From the NCBI GenBank assembly GCA_043585095.1, contig CP121321.1, forward strand, positions 992,001 through 1,056,000: DNA of 64,000 bases. Reading direction: 5' to 3'. The position numbers and the translations under genes are program-made. The notes beneath the pieces were generated by a model that saw nothing but the letters and a program-made list of their open reading frames with translations, was not told the origin of the DNA and did not search any database. Shown here piece by piece: positions 1 through 8,543 of this stretch. The stretch is from JANQIO01 sp043585095. GTDB lineage: Bacteria > Pseudomonadota > Gammaproteobacteria > Pseudomonadales > Halieaceae. Every line of letters starts with the position of its first letter. Positions within the stretch are counted from its first letter, which is position 1.

Positions 1-1
1 C

Positions 2-487
2 CTGTTGGCGGCACATCGCAAGCAAATCAATGTGTACGAGACCTTCGTCTCGGGCGCTAAAGAGGGTTTTGCGACCGCGATCGACCTGATTCCCTACCTC
101 CTGGCCATGCTGGTTGCCATCGGACTGTTTCGAGCCAGTGGCGCGCTGGATCTGTTGCTGAATGGCCTACGTGCGCTACTGGCGCCGCTGGGAGCGGATT
201 TACGCTGGGTAGATGCCATGCCCACAGCGCTCATGAAGCCGCTGTCTGGCAGCGGCGCCAGGGCTATGATGGTGGATACCATGAATACCTTCGGCGTCGA
301 CTCGTTTCAAGGCCGGCTGGCGGCAACGTTACAGGGTTCCACCGAAACCACGTTTTACGTATTGGCAGTGTATTTTGGTGCCGCAGGCATCCGCCATGCG
401 CGCCATGCTCTAGCCTGTGGACTGGCAGCAGACGCGGCGGGCATTTCTGCCGCTATATTTGTAAGTTATTGGTTTTATGGGAATTAG
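2..487 (+). CDS. SpmB-like nucleoside-recognition membrane protein (5' truncated)
   Basis: The reading frame is open to the left window edge, so this is the C-terminal part of a longer membrane protein. The segment matches the spore maturation protein B / nucleoside-recognition (Gate) family: the signature around SGSGARAMMVDTM, then DSFQGRLAATLQGSTETTFY and a final hydrophobic helix. In non-sporulating gammaproteobacteria SpmA- and SpmB-like halves are often one protein of about 410 residues, and only the second half would be visible here. The role is unproven; family members are proposed transporters or channels. The internal TTG at 5 is unlikely to be the true start. The gene ends well before the next gene, so it is probably last in its transcript. 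Confidence 0.85.
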   Translation: MLAAHRKQINVYETFVSGAKEGFATAIDLIPYLLAMLVAIGLFRASGALDLLLNGLRALLAPLGADLRWVDAMPTALMKPLSGSGARAMMVDTMNTFGVDSFQGRLAATLQGSTETTFYVLAVYFGAAGIRHARHALACGLAADAAGISAAIFVSYWFYGN

Positions 488-660
488 TTTCCCATTTCGG
501 ATGGCTAGTGCAAAATCTGTAGTAACGCGTTAGGCTTTAGGTTCGGGTGTTGTTCCGCGCTCCACGATGGGGCCAAGGTGCTCGATGAATGCTACGTTGC
601 GGCAACTCGGTAGCGAATATTAGGCCACTGCGGGTGCACCGCTAAGGCGGATTGAGAGCT

Positions 661-1341
661 ATGGAATACGCGCAATTCTGCCCTGTCGCCAAGACAGCGG
701 AGATACTTGGTGAGAAGTGGACGATACTCATTCTTCGCGAGTTGCTCTATGGCACGCATCGCTTTAGCGACTTTCAACGTGCCATCAACGGTATCTCGCC
801 CACCATGCTCACCAAACGCTTGAAGGAGCTTGAGAGCCACAATTTGGTCGTCAAGGAAGATCACGATTATCGGCTCACGGCAGCCGGTGAGGATTTGGCG
901 CCACTCGTTCGTCAGTATGCAATATGGGGTATGCGTTGGGGCCGTCAAGAGCTCAGCGAGGCCGAGCTCGATGTCGAGTTATTGTTGTTGGATATCCGGC
1001 GCCGTATTAAAACCGAATTTCTTCCGGAAAGCGGCGCTGTTATCGCGCTGCAACTTACCGATCAGGCTGAACCCAATACCTGGTGGTTCACAGTGGGCAG
1101 CGCAGAGGACAAGCTTGAGAATCGGGAAGTCCTGCTGAGCGATTCTCCACCTGCCAGCGAGGCAGACCTGCTCATCGAGTCAGAACTGCGCCCCTTGATC
1201 GAAATGTGGCTAGGTGATTTGCCGCTACAGGACGCGCTCGTGCAACGGCAGCTTGTGCTAAAAGGCCGGCCGGTACTCATCCGTGCGATTGAGCAGTGGT
1301 TACCGCTGGCACGTTATGCCACGGTTAATCGATCTAACTGA
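661..1341 (+). CDS. HxlR-family transcriptional regulator with SCP2-like C-terminal domain
   Basis: The first ~100 residues form a winged-helix domain of the HxlR type: CPVAKTAEILGEKWTILIL, then FSDFQRAINGISPTMLTKRL and the wing. HxlR proteins are normally about 100-130 residues. This one is 226 and carries an extra ~100-residue C-terminal part that resembles an SCP2 sterol-carrier-like fold, a combination known in some proteobacteria and suggestive of a hydrophobic ligand. I prefer ATG 661, which lies 10 nt after an AAGGCGG sequence (644-650); an in-frame TTG at 652 would sit too close to it. It stands alone, convergent with the flavin-dependent oxidoreductase. Its target is not shown by the sequence. 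Confidence 0.88.
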   Translation: MEYAQFCPVAKTAEILGEKWTILILRELLYGTHRFSDFQRAINGISPTMLTKRLKELESHNLVVKEDHDYRLTAAGEDLAPLVRQYAIWGMRWGRQELSEAELDVELLLLDIRRRIKTEFLPESGAVIALQLTDQAEPNTWWFTVGSAEDKLENREVLLSDSPPASEADLLIESELRPLIEMWLGDLPLQDALVQRQLVLKGRPVLIRAIEQWLPLARYATVNRSN

Positions 1342-1390
1342 ATTAGCGCAGACCAGGGTCGGCTCTGAAGCGGCTGGCTATCGAGATTGC

Positions 1391-2314
1391 TTACACATAA
1401 AGCTCTGCTAATTCTTTAAAGCTGCCCTCCAGCGCCGTGGGCGCCACGCCTTTGACGCGAGGCCTCACTGCTATCAAGTGGGTTAGGCTGAGGGTGTCGC
1501 GCAAGGACGCCAACCTCTCTTTGACTGATCTTACACTGCCCAGCAGGCATACCTCGTCAATATCAGGCTGGTTTTCCCGCCGTATCGGTCCTTGCGGCTG
1601 CATGCGAAGTTGCTGGCGCACTGCATCAACGCTGGCAGTATCGTCGCTGATAAAAACCGTGCGCATGATGGCGCGGGTTTTGGGTTGGGTAAATCCGTGC
1701 TCGGCCAAGGCGCTGTCGTGTAGCGAAAAATTGTGTTTGAGCTCTTTGATACTCTCCAGAGGCGAGGCGAAATAAGGCAGTCCCAAGCGCCCGGCCTGGG
1801 CAATGGCTTTTGGACCAAAGGCGGCAACCCAAAGCTCTGGATGGGGCTGTTGCAGAGGCAATGGTGATAGCGACTGGTCGCCCATTACCGGCGCCCCGGA
1901 CCAGGCCGATTGCATGGTCGCCAGGACTGTATCAAAGCGGCTGCGCTTCTCGGCGATAGGGACACCAAAGGCCTGTAGCATCTCCGCCCTGTAGCCTCGC
2001 CCTAGCCCGAGAATAAGCCGTCCTCCGGATAGCTGGTCAAGGCTGGCAGCCTGAGCGGCCGCCAATATCGGTTCACGTATGGGTAGCAGCCAGGACGTTG
2101 TACCCAGCCGAATATGTTGGGTTGAGGCAGCGGCGGCAGCCAGCAAAATGAAGGGATCAGGGAGCGGCGTGCTCGCGACGAAATGGTTTTCTGGAACGAA
2201 GAAAGACTGATATCCCCATTGTTCTGCCAGTGCAGCCTGCTCTGCGATAAGACCTGCGCTGAGATCCGGCCCCATGGCCCAGGGCACCAGGCCCAGTGAA
2301 AGCGTGTCAGTCAT
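1391..2314 (-). CDS. LLM-class flavin-dependent oxidoreductase
   Basis: A 307-residue luciferase-like monooxygenase (TIM-barrel, FMN-using). Visible family signatures are the N-terminal SLGLVPWAMGPDL strand, EQWGYQSFFVPENHF, the RLGTTSWLLPIREP strand and LDQLSGGRLILGLGRGYR, the typical phosphate/flavin-binding segment. The likely start is ATG 2314 (MTDTLSLGLV), which overlaps the end of the upstream gene by 8 bp. That implies an operon and translational coupling with the SDR epimerase. Substrate is unknown; with an SDR partner it may act on a hydrophobic ketone, aldehyde or alkane-type compound, but this is inference from context only. Confidence 0.9.
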   Translation of the reverse strand: MTDTLSLGLVPWAMGPDLSAGLIAEQAALAEQWGYQSFFVPENHFVASTPLPDPFILLAAAAASTQHIRLGTTSWLLPIREPILAAAQAASLDQLSGGRLILGLGRGYRAEMLQAFGVPIAEKRSRFDTVLATMQSAWSGAPVMGDQSLSPLPLQQPHPELWVAAFGPKAIAQAGRLGLPYFASPLESIKELKHNFSLHDSALAEHGFTQPKTRAIMRTVFISDDTASVDAVRQQLRMQPQGPIRRENQPDIDEVCLLGSVRSVKERLASLRDTLSLTHLIAVRPRVKGVAPTALEGSFKELAELYV

Positions 2315-3329
2315 CGGGCTCCGCTGCCAGCTGTCCGGCCTGGGCATTGCTCAGCAAACCCTCTTCTGCAAGGTAGCGAATGGCATCCGCGAGGGTTTCT
2401 TCTACCGGCCGAAATTGAATGCCGAGTTCGGCGGTGGTTTTGCTGTTATCCATCCGCACCCAGTTGGTGGCATACACCATGGCTTCATGTGTGACAGGAA
2501 TATCCAGAGACTTTCCCCGCATGCGACTCATCCAGTCAGCCATGCGCCCGAGACCCAGCATGACGCGTCCCGGCACAGATATCTTTTGAATTCTGCGCCC
2601 GGTCACCGCTGACAGCGTGTCAATGAGTTCAGACCAGGTCAGGAAATGGCCACCAAGAGGATAGCGTCCGGCCGAGGGTTCACGCTCGAACAGGGCGACG
2701 TGCGCATCGGCGATATCTCGCACATCAACCCATTGATTGCCGCTGGGCAATACTGCGGCCGCGCTGGCAAGGTAGGCTTTGAGCCCTTGATGCGGGGCGG
2801 TGAAGCCGGGGTCGTCGGGGCCGATGACAGATGCCGGGTAGGTAATGTGAACAGGTTGTCCAGCATCCTGTAAGCCCCGAACAAAGTTTTCGCAGGCAAC
2901 TTTAGAGCTTGCATAGGGGTTGTTGGCACTGCCGGGGGGTGAGTACTCATTCAGAAATTGTGCCTCGGGGTTGTACAGCGCGGTAACGCTGGAGACATGC
3001 ACGATGCATTTGAAGCCGCGTTTGGCAGCGCCGCCGACCACCAGTTCGGTGCCGCCCAGGTTGGTGGCCATAACGCGCTCGGCGTCTTTTTGGTCTATGG
3101 ACACCATGGCGGCCGTGTGGACGACGCCGTCACAACCCTTCAGGGCTTTGGCAACTGCCTCGGGGTCGGTCACATCGCCCAGCACGTAATCGGTGACTTT
3201 GCTGCCATAGAGACGGCGCAACTTATCTTTGTCGCGCACGAGCAATCGAACTTGATGACCGGCAGCGAGTAGTGCGCGTGCAGTGTGCAACCCGATAAAA
3301 CCGGTGCCACCCGTAATCATTATGCGCAT
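2307..3329 (-). CDS. Extended SDR, NAD(P)-dependent epimerase/dehydratase family
   Basis: A 340-residue extended short-chain dehydrogenase. It begins with the Rossmann glycine motif TGGTGFIGLHTARAL (residues ~6-20), has the acidic GDVTD segment after strand 3, and an active-site YASSKVACE (Tyr-x-x-x-Lys) near residue 140. Overall it resembles the dihydroflavonol-reductase / 3-beta-HSD-like subgroup. ATG 3329 follows an AGGGA ribosome-binding site. It is the first gene of a two-gene operon with the flavin-dependent oxidoreductase. The AraC regulator is divergent across a 380-bp gap and is a plausible controller. Substrate cannot be deduced. Confidence 0.9.
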   Translation of the reverse strand: MRIMITGGTGFIGLHTARALLAAGHQVRLLVRDKDKLRRLYGSKVTDYVLGDVTDPEAVAKALKGCDGVVHTAAMVSIDQKDAERVMATNLGGTELVVGGAAKRGFKCIVHVSSVTALYNPEAQFLNEYSPPGSANNPYASSKVACENFVRGLQDAGQPVHITYPASVIGPDDPGFTAPHQGLKAYLASAAAVLPSGNQWVDVRDIADAHVALFEREPSAGRYPLGGHFLTWSELIDTLSAVTGRRIQKISVPGRVMLGLGRMADWMSRMRGKSLDIPVTHEAMVYATNWVRMDNSKTTAELGIQFRPVEETLADAIRYLAEEGLLSNAQAGQLAAEPDD

Positions 3330-3709
3330 AGATGTTTCCCTATCCTGGCCGAAGTTCGCTCACAGTCATGATTGTTATTTTATGTGAGTGCCGCCTTGGC
3401 CTGCGTGCAATTCCTGCGCTTTGGGCGCGTGAAAAAGTTACAGTTCCGCGAGTCAAATTCGTAAACGCGAAGAAGACTATAGGCGCTTCGTATACCAATT
3501 GAAACGTTACATCCTATGGCCTCTCAACAACAAACCATTAGTCCAGTATGCAGCAAGCCGTAGGCTCGGAACCCTTGTGCAGAGCACTACTATCGATGCA
3601 ACGCCAGACTAACGGGGCTGCCCTCGCTGATGTCTGTGATCTGCTGGCGGCGGGGTGGCTTCTCGCTGTATTCTTGTGACATTCCTGATCCGGCCACGTA
3701 TCCAGCGAA
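3330..3709. other. Divergent intergenic region, SDR / AraC
   Basis: This 380-bp region separates the leftward SDR operon from the rightward AraC regulator and must hold both promoters. I found no strong consensus promoter, hairpin or small gene. An antisense frame over 3538-4029 runs into the AraC gene and is considered spurious. Confidence 0.5.
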
Positions 3710-4732
3710 ATGCCTTCACAACACTCTATACTTGCGACCTTGATCTTACCGGTAGCCAAGGCGCTGCGAACGCAGGGTGTTGATCCCATGGCGCTATTCG
3801 AATCGGCAGGCATTGATGCAGCATCTGTGATTAATCCCGATCGCCGAATTCCCATGGACAATATGCAAACGCTATGGAGACTCGCTGAGGAAGCGACGGG
3901 AGATGATTGCTTTGGCCTGGTCGCTGCTGATGAACTGCAGCCCGCGACTCTGCAGGGTTTGGGCTTTGCCATTCTGGCCAGCTCTTCACTGTATGACGTA
4001 CTAACTCGCCTTGTTCGCTTTGCGCACATTTACTCAACCGGTCTTGATCTAGAGTTGGTCGATGACGGCGAGTGGGTGGATATTGAATTCCGCTATGCAC
4101 CTGATACCAATCCTTGCTGGGCCAGTCAGGATTTCTCTATGGGCATATGCAACGTACTTTGCCGACTTACCCTGGGTGAATATGTCAGCCCGTTTCGCAT
4201 TGAATGCCGGCGCCCGGCACCTTTAGACAATAACCGCTATGTGGCCATGATGGGCGCGTCGGTTGAGTTTAACTCCGAGCGCAACCGGGTTCGCTACGTG
4301 CGTAGCGACATCATTGAACAGCTCGCATCGGCAAACCCTGAACTGGCACAAGTGAATGATGAGCAAGCTGAAAACTATCTCGCCAGTTTCACTAGCGTCA
4401 GTACCCGTCGCGCGGTGGTCGCACATATTATTGAACGGCTCCAGGATGGGCCGCCAGCGCAGAAAGACATTGCTGAAGCTCTGCATATGAGCAATCGCAC
4501 CTTGCAACGCAAGCTTCGCGAGGAGGACAGCAGTTTTCTTGATCTATTGCAGGACACGCGTTTATCGCTTGCAAAGAAATACCTCAGCCAGCCGCAGCGT
4601 TCTATACTGGAAATCGCGTATATGCTGGGGTTCTCGGAACCCAGTACCTTTTCCCGTGCTTTCAAGCGCTGGACGGGGTTAGCACCTGTTGACTATCGAG
4701 CGTCGGCGCTCGCGGAACGCGCGGACGCCTGA
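3710..4732 (+). CDS. AraC-family transcriptional regulator (OruR/ArgR-type N-terminal domain)
   Basis: A 340-residue regulator with a ~180-residue N-terminal arabinose-binding-like domain of the OruR/FadR-like class. It ends in an AraC helix-turn-helix pair (residues ~235-330): DIAEALHMSNRTLQRKLRE forms the first HTH, and the second is in SILEIAYMLGFSEPSTFSRA followed by the AFKRWTGLAPVDYR signature. Members of this class often sit beside and control lipid or amino-acid catabolic genes. The divergent SDR/oxidoreductase operon is the closest candidate target. ATG 3710 lacks a strong ribosome-binding site, so the start is moderately certain. Confidence 0.92.
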   Translation: MPSQHSILATLILPVAKALRTQGVDPMALFESAGIDAASVINPDRRIPMDNMQTLWRLAEEATGDDCFGLVAADELQPATLQGLGFAILASSSLYDVLTRLVRFAHIYSTGLDLELVDDGEWVDIEFRYAPDTNPCWASQDFSMGICNVLCRLTLGEYVSPFRIECRRPAPLDNNRYVAMMGASVEFNSERNRVRYVRSDIIEQLASANPELAQVNDEQAENYLASFTSVSTRRAVVAHIIERLQDGPPAQKDIAEALHMSNRTLQRKLREEDSSFLDLLQDTRLSLAKKYLSQPQRSILEIAYMLGFSEPSTFSRAFKRWTGLAPVDYRASALAERADA

Positions 4733-4772
4733 TAGTCTTGTCGCGATTGAATGATCAAGTGTGGAGGTTTTC

Positions 4773-5645
4773 ATGTCGCTGGTATTAATCATTGCGGATC
4801 GACCTGACGAGCGTCAGGTGGCACTGTCTCGTGGCTTGGAGCTGGCGGCCAAAATGGGCTGGGGTGCACAGCTTGTTGGCTTTACGTATGAGAACCTGGA
4901 CGCCGTGGCTCAGGCCAGTGGCCTGGATAAGCCACAGCTGAAGAAAAAGCTGTTGGCAAAGCGGCGTGCGGAATTGGAGGAGCAGCTGGAAAAGCAGCGT
5001 AAGGATGTGCCCGTTGCGCTCAGCATTGTCTGGGAGAAGACAATACACGAATGGATCGACAAACAGTGCGCTCGCAAAACCTATGCTGCTGTTGTGAAGA
5101 CCGGGCATCGCACCGAGACTTTCACCTACACATCGACCGATTGGCATTTACTGCGCGAAGTGCAGGCGCCGGTGATGATCGCGGCTGAGAAGAAATGGCG
5201 AGCCACCAAGCCCATCGTCGCGGCGGTTGATTTAAGCGATAACTCGCGAGGCAACCGCGCACTGAACAAACGGGTTATTGAAACAGCGAAGGAATTTGCT
5301 GAGAAGCTTGACTGTAAGCTATACGTTGTACACGCGTTACATATTCCACGGGTTCTAAAAGAGCTGGACCTCGTTGATGAATTCACCCATACGCAGGAGA
5401 TGAAGGCTGAACTGCAGCCCAAATTAGCCAAGTTGGCTACGGCGCATGGTTTACCCGTCAGCAGCTTTAAACTAAAGCAGGGTCCCATTGATAAGGTCAT
5501 TACCAGCGAGTCTGCGAGGCTGAAGGCGCAGCTTGTAGTTATGGGCACGGTCGGTCGTCAGGGCGTGAAAGGAAAGTTGCTGGGGAATACCGCAGAAAAG
5601 GTGCTCAGCATGCTGCGCACCGACGTGCTGGCTATCAAGCCCTGA
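4773..5645 (+). CDS. Tandem universal stress protein (UspE-like)
   Basis: A 290-residue protein with two UspA domains in series, the arrangement of E. coli UspE. The second domain is clear: PIVAAVDLSDNS (strand 1) and the ATP-loop-like LVVMGTVGRQGVKGKLLGNT followed by AEKVLSMLRTDVLAIKP. The first domain is degenerate and may not bind nucleotide. I chose ATG 4773 because GGAGG (4763-4767) lies 5 nt upstream; an in-frame GTG at 4761 overlaps that site. The 3' end overlaps the convergent kinase gene by 11 bp. Likely a cytoplasmic stress protein; no partner is indicated by the context. Confidence 0.92.
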   Translation: MSLVLIIADRPDERQVALSRGLELAAKMGWGAQLVGFTYENLDAVAQASGLDKPQLKKKLLAKRRAELEEQLEKQRKDVPVALSIVWEKTIHEWIDKQCARKTYAAVVKTGHRTETFTYTSTDWHLLREVQAPVMIAAEKKWRATKPIVAAVDLSDNSRGNRALNKRVIETAKEFAEKLDCKLYVVHALHIPRVLKELDLVDEFTHTQEMKAELQPKLAKLATAHGLPVSSFKLKQGPIDKVITSESARLKAQLVVMGTVGRQGVKGKLLGNTAEKVLSMLRTDVLAIKP

Positions 5646-7692
5646 TCGAGCGCGGCAGGCGGACGTCGAAGCGAACGCCGCTACCGTCTTCCAGATTGGC
5701 GGCGGTTACCGTACCGCCGTGAAAGTCGACTATCAGCCTTACGATATGCAGCCCCAGGCCAAGGTGCATGCGTCCAGTGCGTTCGCGCACAGATACCATT
5801 GAATCGAACAGGCTTTGCTGCATAGCGGATGGCAGCAGCGGGCCCTGGTTGCTTACGCTTACGTTGAAGCTATCGTTTTCTGTACGCAGCGTTAGAGAAA
5901 TCAAGCCATCCGCTGGTGCAAAGCTGGCGGCATTATCGATCAGCTTGTCCAGCATCTGTGCGATGAGATCCGGGGCGCCAAAAACTCTCAGGCTGTTTAC
6001 ATCCAGATCCAGCGTCAGCTGCTTGTCGGCGTATAAATCGCGATAAGCGTTAAACAGCCCCTGCAGTAGCTCCGTGACATCGTAATGCTCTAGCTCATTG
6101 CCGTGCACGCTCTCTTCCAGCCGGCTGGCTTCACTCATTGCGTTCAAAATACTTGTCAGCCTCGCCAGACCTTCTCGAGCGCGGGTCACGTAGATAGCGT
6201 TGTCCGCCGTGTCGTGGGAGCGCCGTTGTGCATCCAGGTTGTCGAGTGAACTCTGGATTACGGCAATGGGGGTACGCAGCTCGTGTGACAGTTTGCGAGA
6301 CAGGCTGCGTAAATAGTCGGTGTATTCGCGTAGGCGCCTGATTAACTCAGCGTATTGACGGGACAGTTCTCCTATCTCGTCCCGTTGTCTACTAACCGGA
6401 AAGGTATCAGACAGGCTGCCGTCTGCTTGAATGACCGTGCGGCTTGCCTGCGAAAGTTTGCGAATCCGCCAGGAGAGCCAGCTCGCATAGCCGAGCAAGC
6501 CCAAGGCAGAGAAGATGATCGCCAGCAGACTCCAGTACAGTAGTCGGGAAAACGCCTTGTCCGTAAGGCTGAGATATTGCTCGCTACTCTGACGGGCGAT
6601 CACGGCGCCAAGGGTCAGGTTGTCTGCGGTCGTGATAGGGGCTGCTGCCAACAACCATTTCCGCTGGCGATTGTCCGCCTGTGCAAACCACTGGGTGGAC
6701 GCTTGATTCTCCCTGCGCGCAATATCGCTGATCGCCAGCGCCAGTTGGCCGGTGGTTTCTGAATTTGGAAGCGGCTCAGGCGCGTCCTGGCTCAGTACTG
6801 CGCGGTAAATTGCCCGCAGTATCCAGGGCGTCTCCGATCCCACGGCCACTGGATTGAGGTGGTTTTCAGTTAGCGCTGCAATCCAGCCCTGCCGGTCTAC
6901 CACGGTCAGCGTCATTCCCGGCTCCGTGAAGGCCGCCATGTTGCTTTGCAGCGCAGCGGAGGGGTGCACCAGCCAAGGTAATGGACCGCGATGTTGGGCT
7001 TCAATATTGCCCGGGAGAACGGTCTCAGTCTCTACAGCCGCTCCATCGACACCTGTGGTCGCCGCCGCATCGACGACATAAAAGCCCAATCGGCCGCCCA
7101 ATAGCGACAGGGGCATTTCCAATTCGACGGTGTACCCCATCAAGCTATCCTGCCAAAAGCCACGAATCCGCGGCTCAAAACCCATCGGGCCCGCACGACG
7201 TTCAAGCTTTGCCTGCACCGCACCCGGCGCTGCGGTGCTGATTATATAGCGGCCGCGACCTCCCACTAATATCACACGATCGCCCGTGGCACGGCGTGCC
7301 TGTCTTGGATCGTGGTAGATAACGTCAGAGTCGTCCACCGTGATCAGTAGGTAAAGCTTCCCCTCGCGAATTTTCGCGCGATAGGCAAGCGCGCCGTATC
7401 GAGCGTGGGATGAACCATTCCAGCCGTCATCATATCCGTCGACAATTACCGGTCCTGAGGAGAGCGTTGCATACAGGGACTTGCTGCCATCATCTGTGAT
7501 GCGTGCCGGGTCCGGATACAGAACTTCTGCTTCACCGCTGATAACCGTAGACACAGCGCGACTCGTCGCTAGCAGCGCCCTGGCTTGACCAGATTGCAGC
7601 GCAGACTCCATCTCTATGACGTACTGGCAGCCCGCCCAGGGTAGGGCCAGCAATAAGAGGCTTACCAGCAGCAGCTGGCGGCGAAGTGTCAT
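5635..7692 (-). CDS. pdsS: Dedicated sortase system sensor histidine kinase PdsS
   Basis: A 685-residue membrane histidine kinase. An N-terminal hydrophobic segment (residues ~6-20) is followed by a ~360-residue extracytoplasmic region, then a second membrane span (~385-406), a HAMP-like linker, and a HisKA domain with the phospho-acceptor in SHELRTPIAV (His470). An HATPase domain follows with N-box LIDNAASFA and G-box GLGLHIVRL. The large sensor region containing DGYDDGWNG and a position next to a response regulator, sortase and VIT/VWA target match the proteobacterial dedicated sortase system kinase (TIGR03785 type). The gap to pdsR is 13 nt, so the two are co-transcribed. It probably senses an envelope state and controls the divergent sortase genes; that link is inferred. 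Confidence 0.93.
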   Translation of the reverse strand: MTLRRQLLLVSLLLLALPWAGCQYVIEMESALQSGQARALLATSRAVSTVISGEAEVLYPDPARITDDGSKSLYATLSSGPVIVDGYDDGWNGSSHARYGALAYRAKIREGKLYLLITVDDSDVIYHDPRQARRATGDRVILVGGRGRYIISTAAPGAVQAKLERRAGPMGFEPRIRGFWQDSLMGYTVELEMPLSLLGGRLGFYVVDAAATTGVDGAAVETETVLPGNIEAQHRGPLPWLVHPSAALQSNMAAFTEPGMTLTVVDRQGWIAALTENHLNPVAVGSETPWILRAIYRAVLSQDAPEPLPNSETTGQLALAISDIARRENQASTQWFAQADNRQRKWLLAAAPITTADNLTLGAVIARQSSEQYLSLTDKAFSRLLYWSLLAIIFSALGLLGYASWLSWRIRKLSQASRTVIQADGSLSDTFPVSRQRDEIGELSRQYAELIRRLREYTDYLRSLSRKLSHELRTPIAVIQSSLDNLDAQRRSHDTADNAIYVTRAREGLARLTSILNAMSEASRLEESVHGNELEHYDVTELLQGLFNAYRDLYADKQLTLDLDVNSLRVFGAPDLIAQMLDKLIDNAASFAPADGLISLTLRTENDSFNVSVSNQGPLLPSAMQQSLFDSMVSVRERTGRMHLGLGLHIVRLIVDFHGGTVTAANLEDGSGVRFDVRLPRSIRA

Positions 7693-7705
7693 GGATTAGA
7701 CCCAT

Positions 7706-8401
7706 TCAGGCGTCGGGGCGCCAACGATACCCCATGCCATACGCAGTTTCGATGGCGTCAAAGTGTTCGTCCACGGCGCTGAACTTTCGCCGGATACGTT
7801 TGATATGAGAGGTGATGGTATTGTCGTCCAGCACCACGTTGGCGGCATCCATAAGCTGCTGTCGATTTTTGACGTGTCCCGGATGGCGCGCCAGCGCATA
7901 GACAATCCAGAATTCGGTTACCGTCAGCGTGACAAGTTCTTGCTGCCAGCCTACGGTCATCCGCTCCAGGTTGATCGAGAGCGGGCCGCGCTCCAATACA
8001 TCCTCGTCTTGCACAGGCTGGCGCAGCGCATCCACTCGTCGCAGCAGGGCGTGGATTCTTGCCAGCATCTGCGCCTGGCTAATGTCTTTGGTGAGGTAGT
8101 CATCCGCGCCCAGACGCAGGCCGCTGATAACGTCCAGTTCGCTGTCGCGTGCGGTCAAAAACACGATCGGCAGCTCTGGCGCGCGGGCGCGCAGGTCCCG
8201 GCACAGCTCGAAGCCGCCTTCAACTTCGGCTTTGAGACCGATGTCGATGATTGCCATGTCGGGCAGCCTTTGCTCAAAGGCTTGCCAGGCGGTGGCGCGA
8301 TCGGGATGCCAACTCACATCAAAGCCCTGATGCTGTAGCGCGTCACGGTAGTTTGACGCCAGCGTGGGCTCGTCTTCGACGATGGCTATATGTCTAGTCA
8401 T
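7706..8401 (-). CDS. pdsR: Dedicated sortase system response regulator PdsR
   Basis: A 231-residue OmpR-type response regulator. The receiver domain starts HIAIVEDEPTLASNY and carries the phospho-acceptor aspartate in MAIIDIGLK, followed by LTAR and the conserved lysine in DDYLTKDIS. The C-terminal winged helix spans residues ~130-228 (LTVTEFWIVYALARHPGHV, TITSHIKRIRRKF). ATG 8401 begins MTRHIAIVEDEP; a longer upstream frame adds no conserved sequence. It is divergent from the sortase target gene with a 142-bp gap, consistent with autoregulation and control of the target/sortase operon from one shared region. Matches the PdsR group (TIGR03787 type). Confidence 0.93.
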   Translation of the reverse strand: MTRHIAIVEDEPTLASNYRDALQHQGFDVSWHPDRATAWQAFEQRLPDMAIIDIGLKAEVEGGFELCRDLRARAPELPIVFLTARDSELDVISGLRLGADDYLTKDISQAQMLARIHALLRRVDALRQPVQDEDVLERGPLSINLERMTVGWQQELVTLTVTEFWIVYALARHPGHVKNRQQLMDAANVVLDDNTITSHIKRIRRKFSAVDEHFDAIETAYGMGYRWRPDA

Positions 8402-8543
8402 AGCTTTGGATACTTCCAAAAAACGACGGTGCCCACAAGCACCGGCCACAATTGATCACAATTCCCCTCCAGTTTGTCATCGGTCAATCACGTCAATGCC
8501 TTGAGTTCCGGTTCTACTGTTCCCTAATGATAAGGAGGCACTG

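Noticed and set aside
3538..4029. 163-codon leftward frame in the AraC region
   Set aside because: It lies antisense to the start of a clear AraC gene, has no ribosome-binding site and reads as low-quality Ser/Arg/Cys-rich sequence.
7763..8338. 191-codon rightward frame opposite pdsR
   Set aside because: Antisense to the conserved response regulator; no start signal or family pattern.
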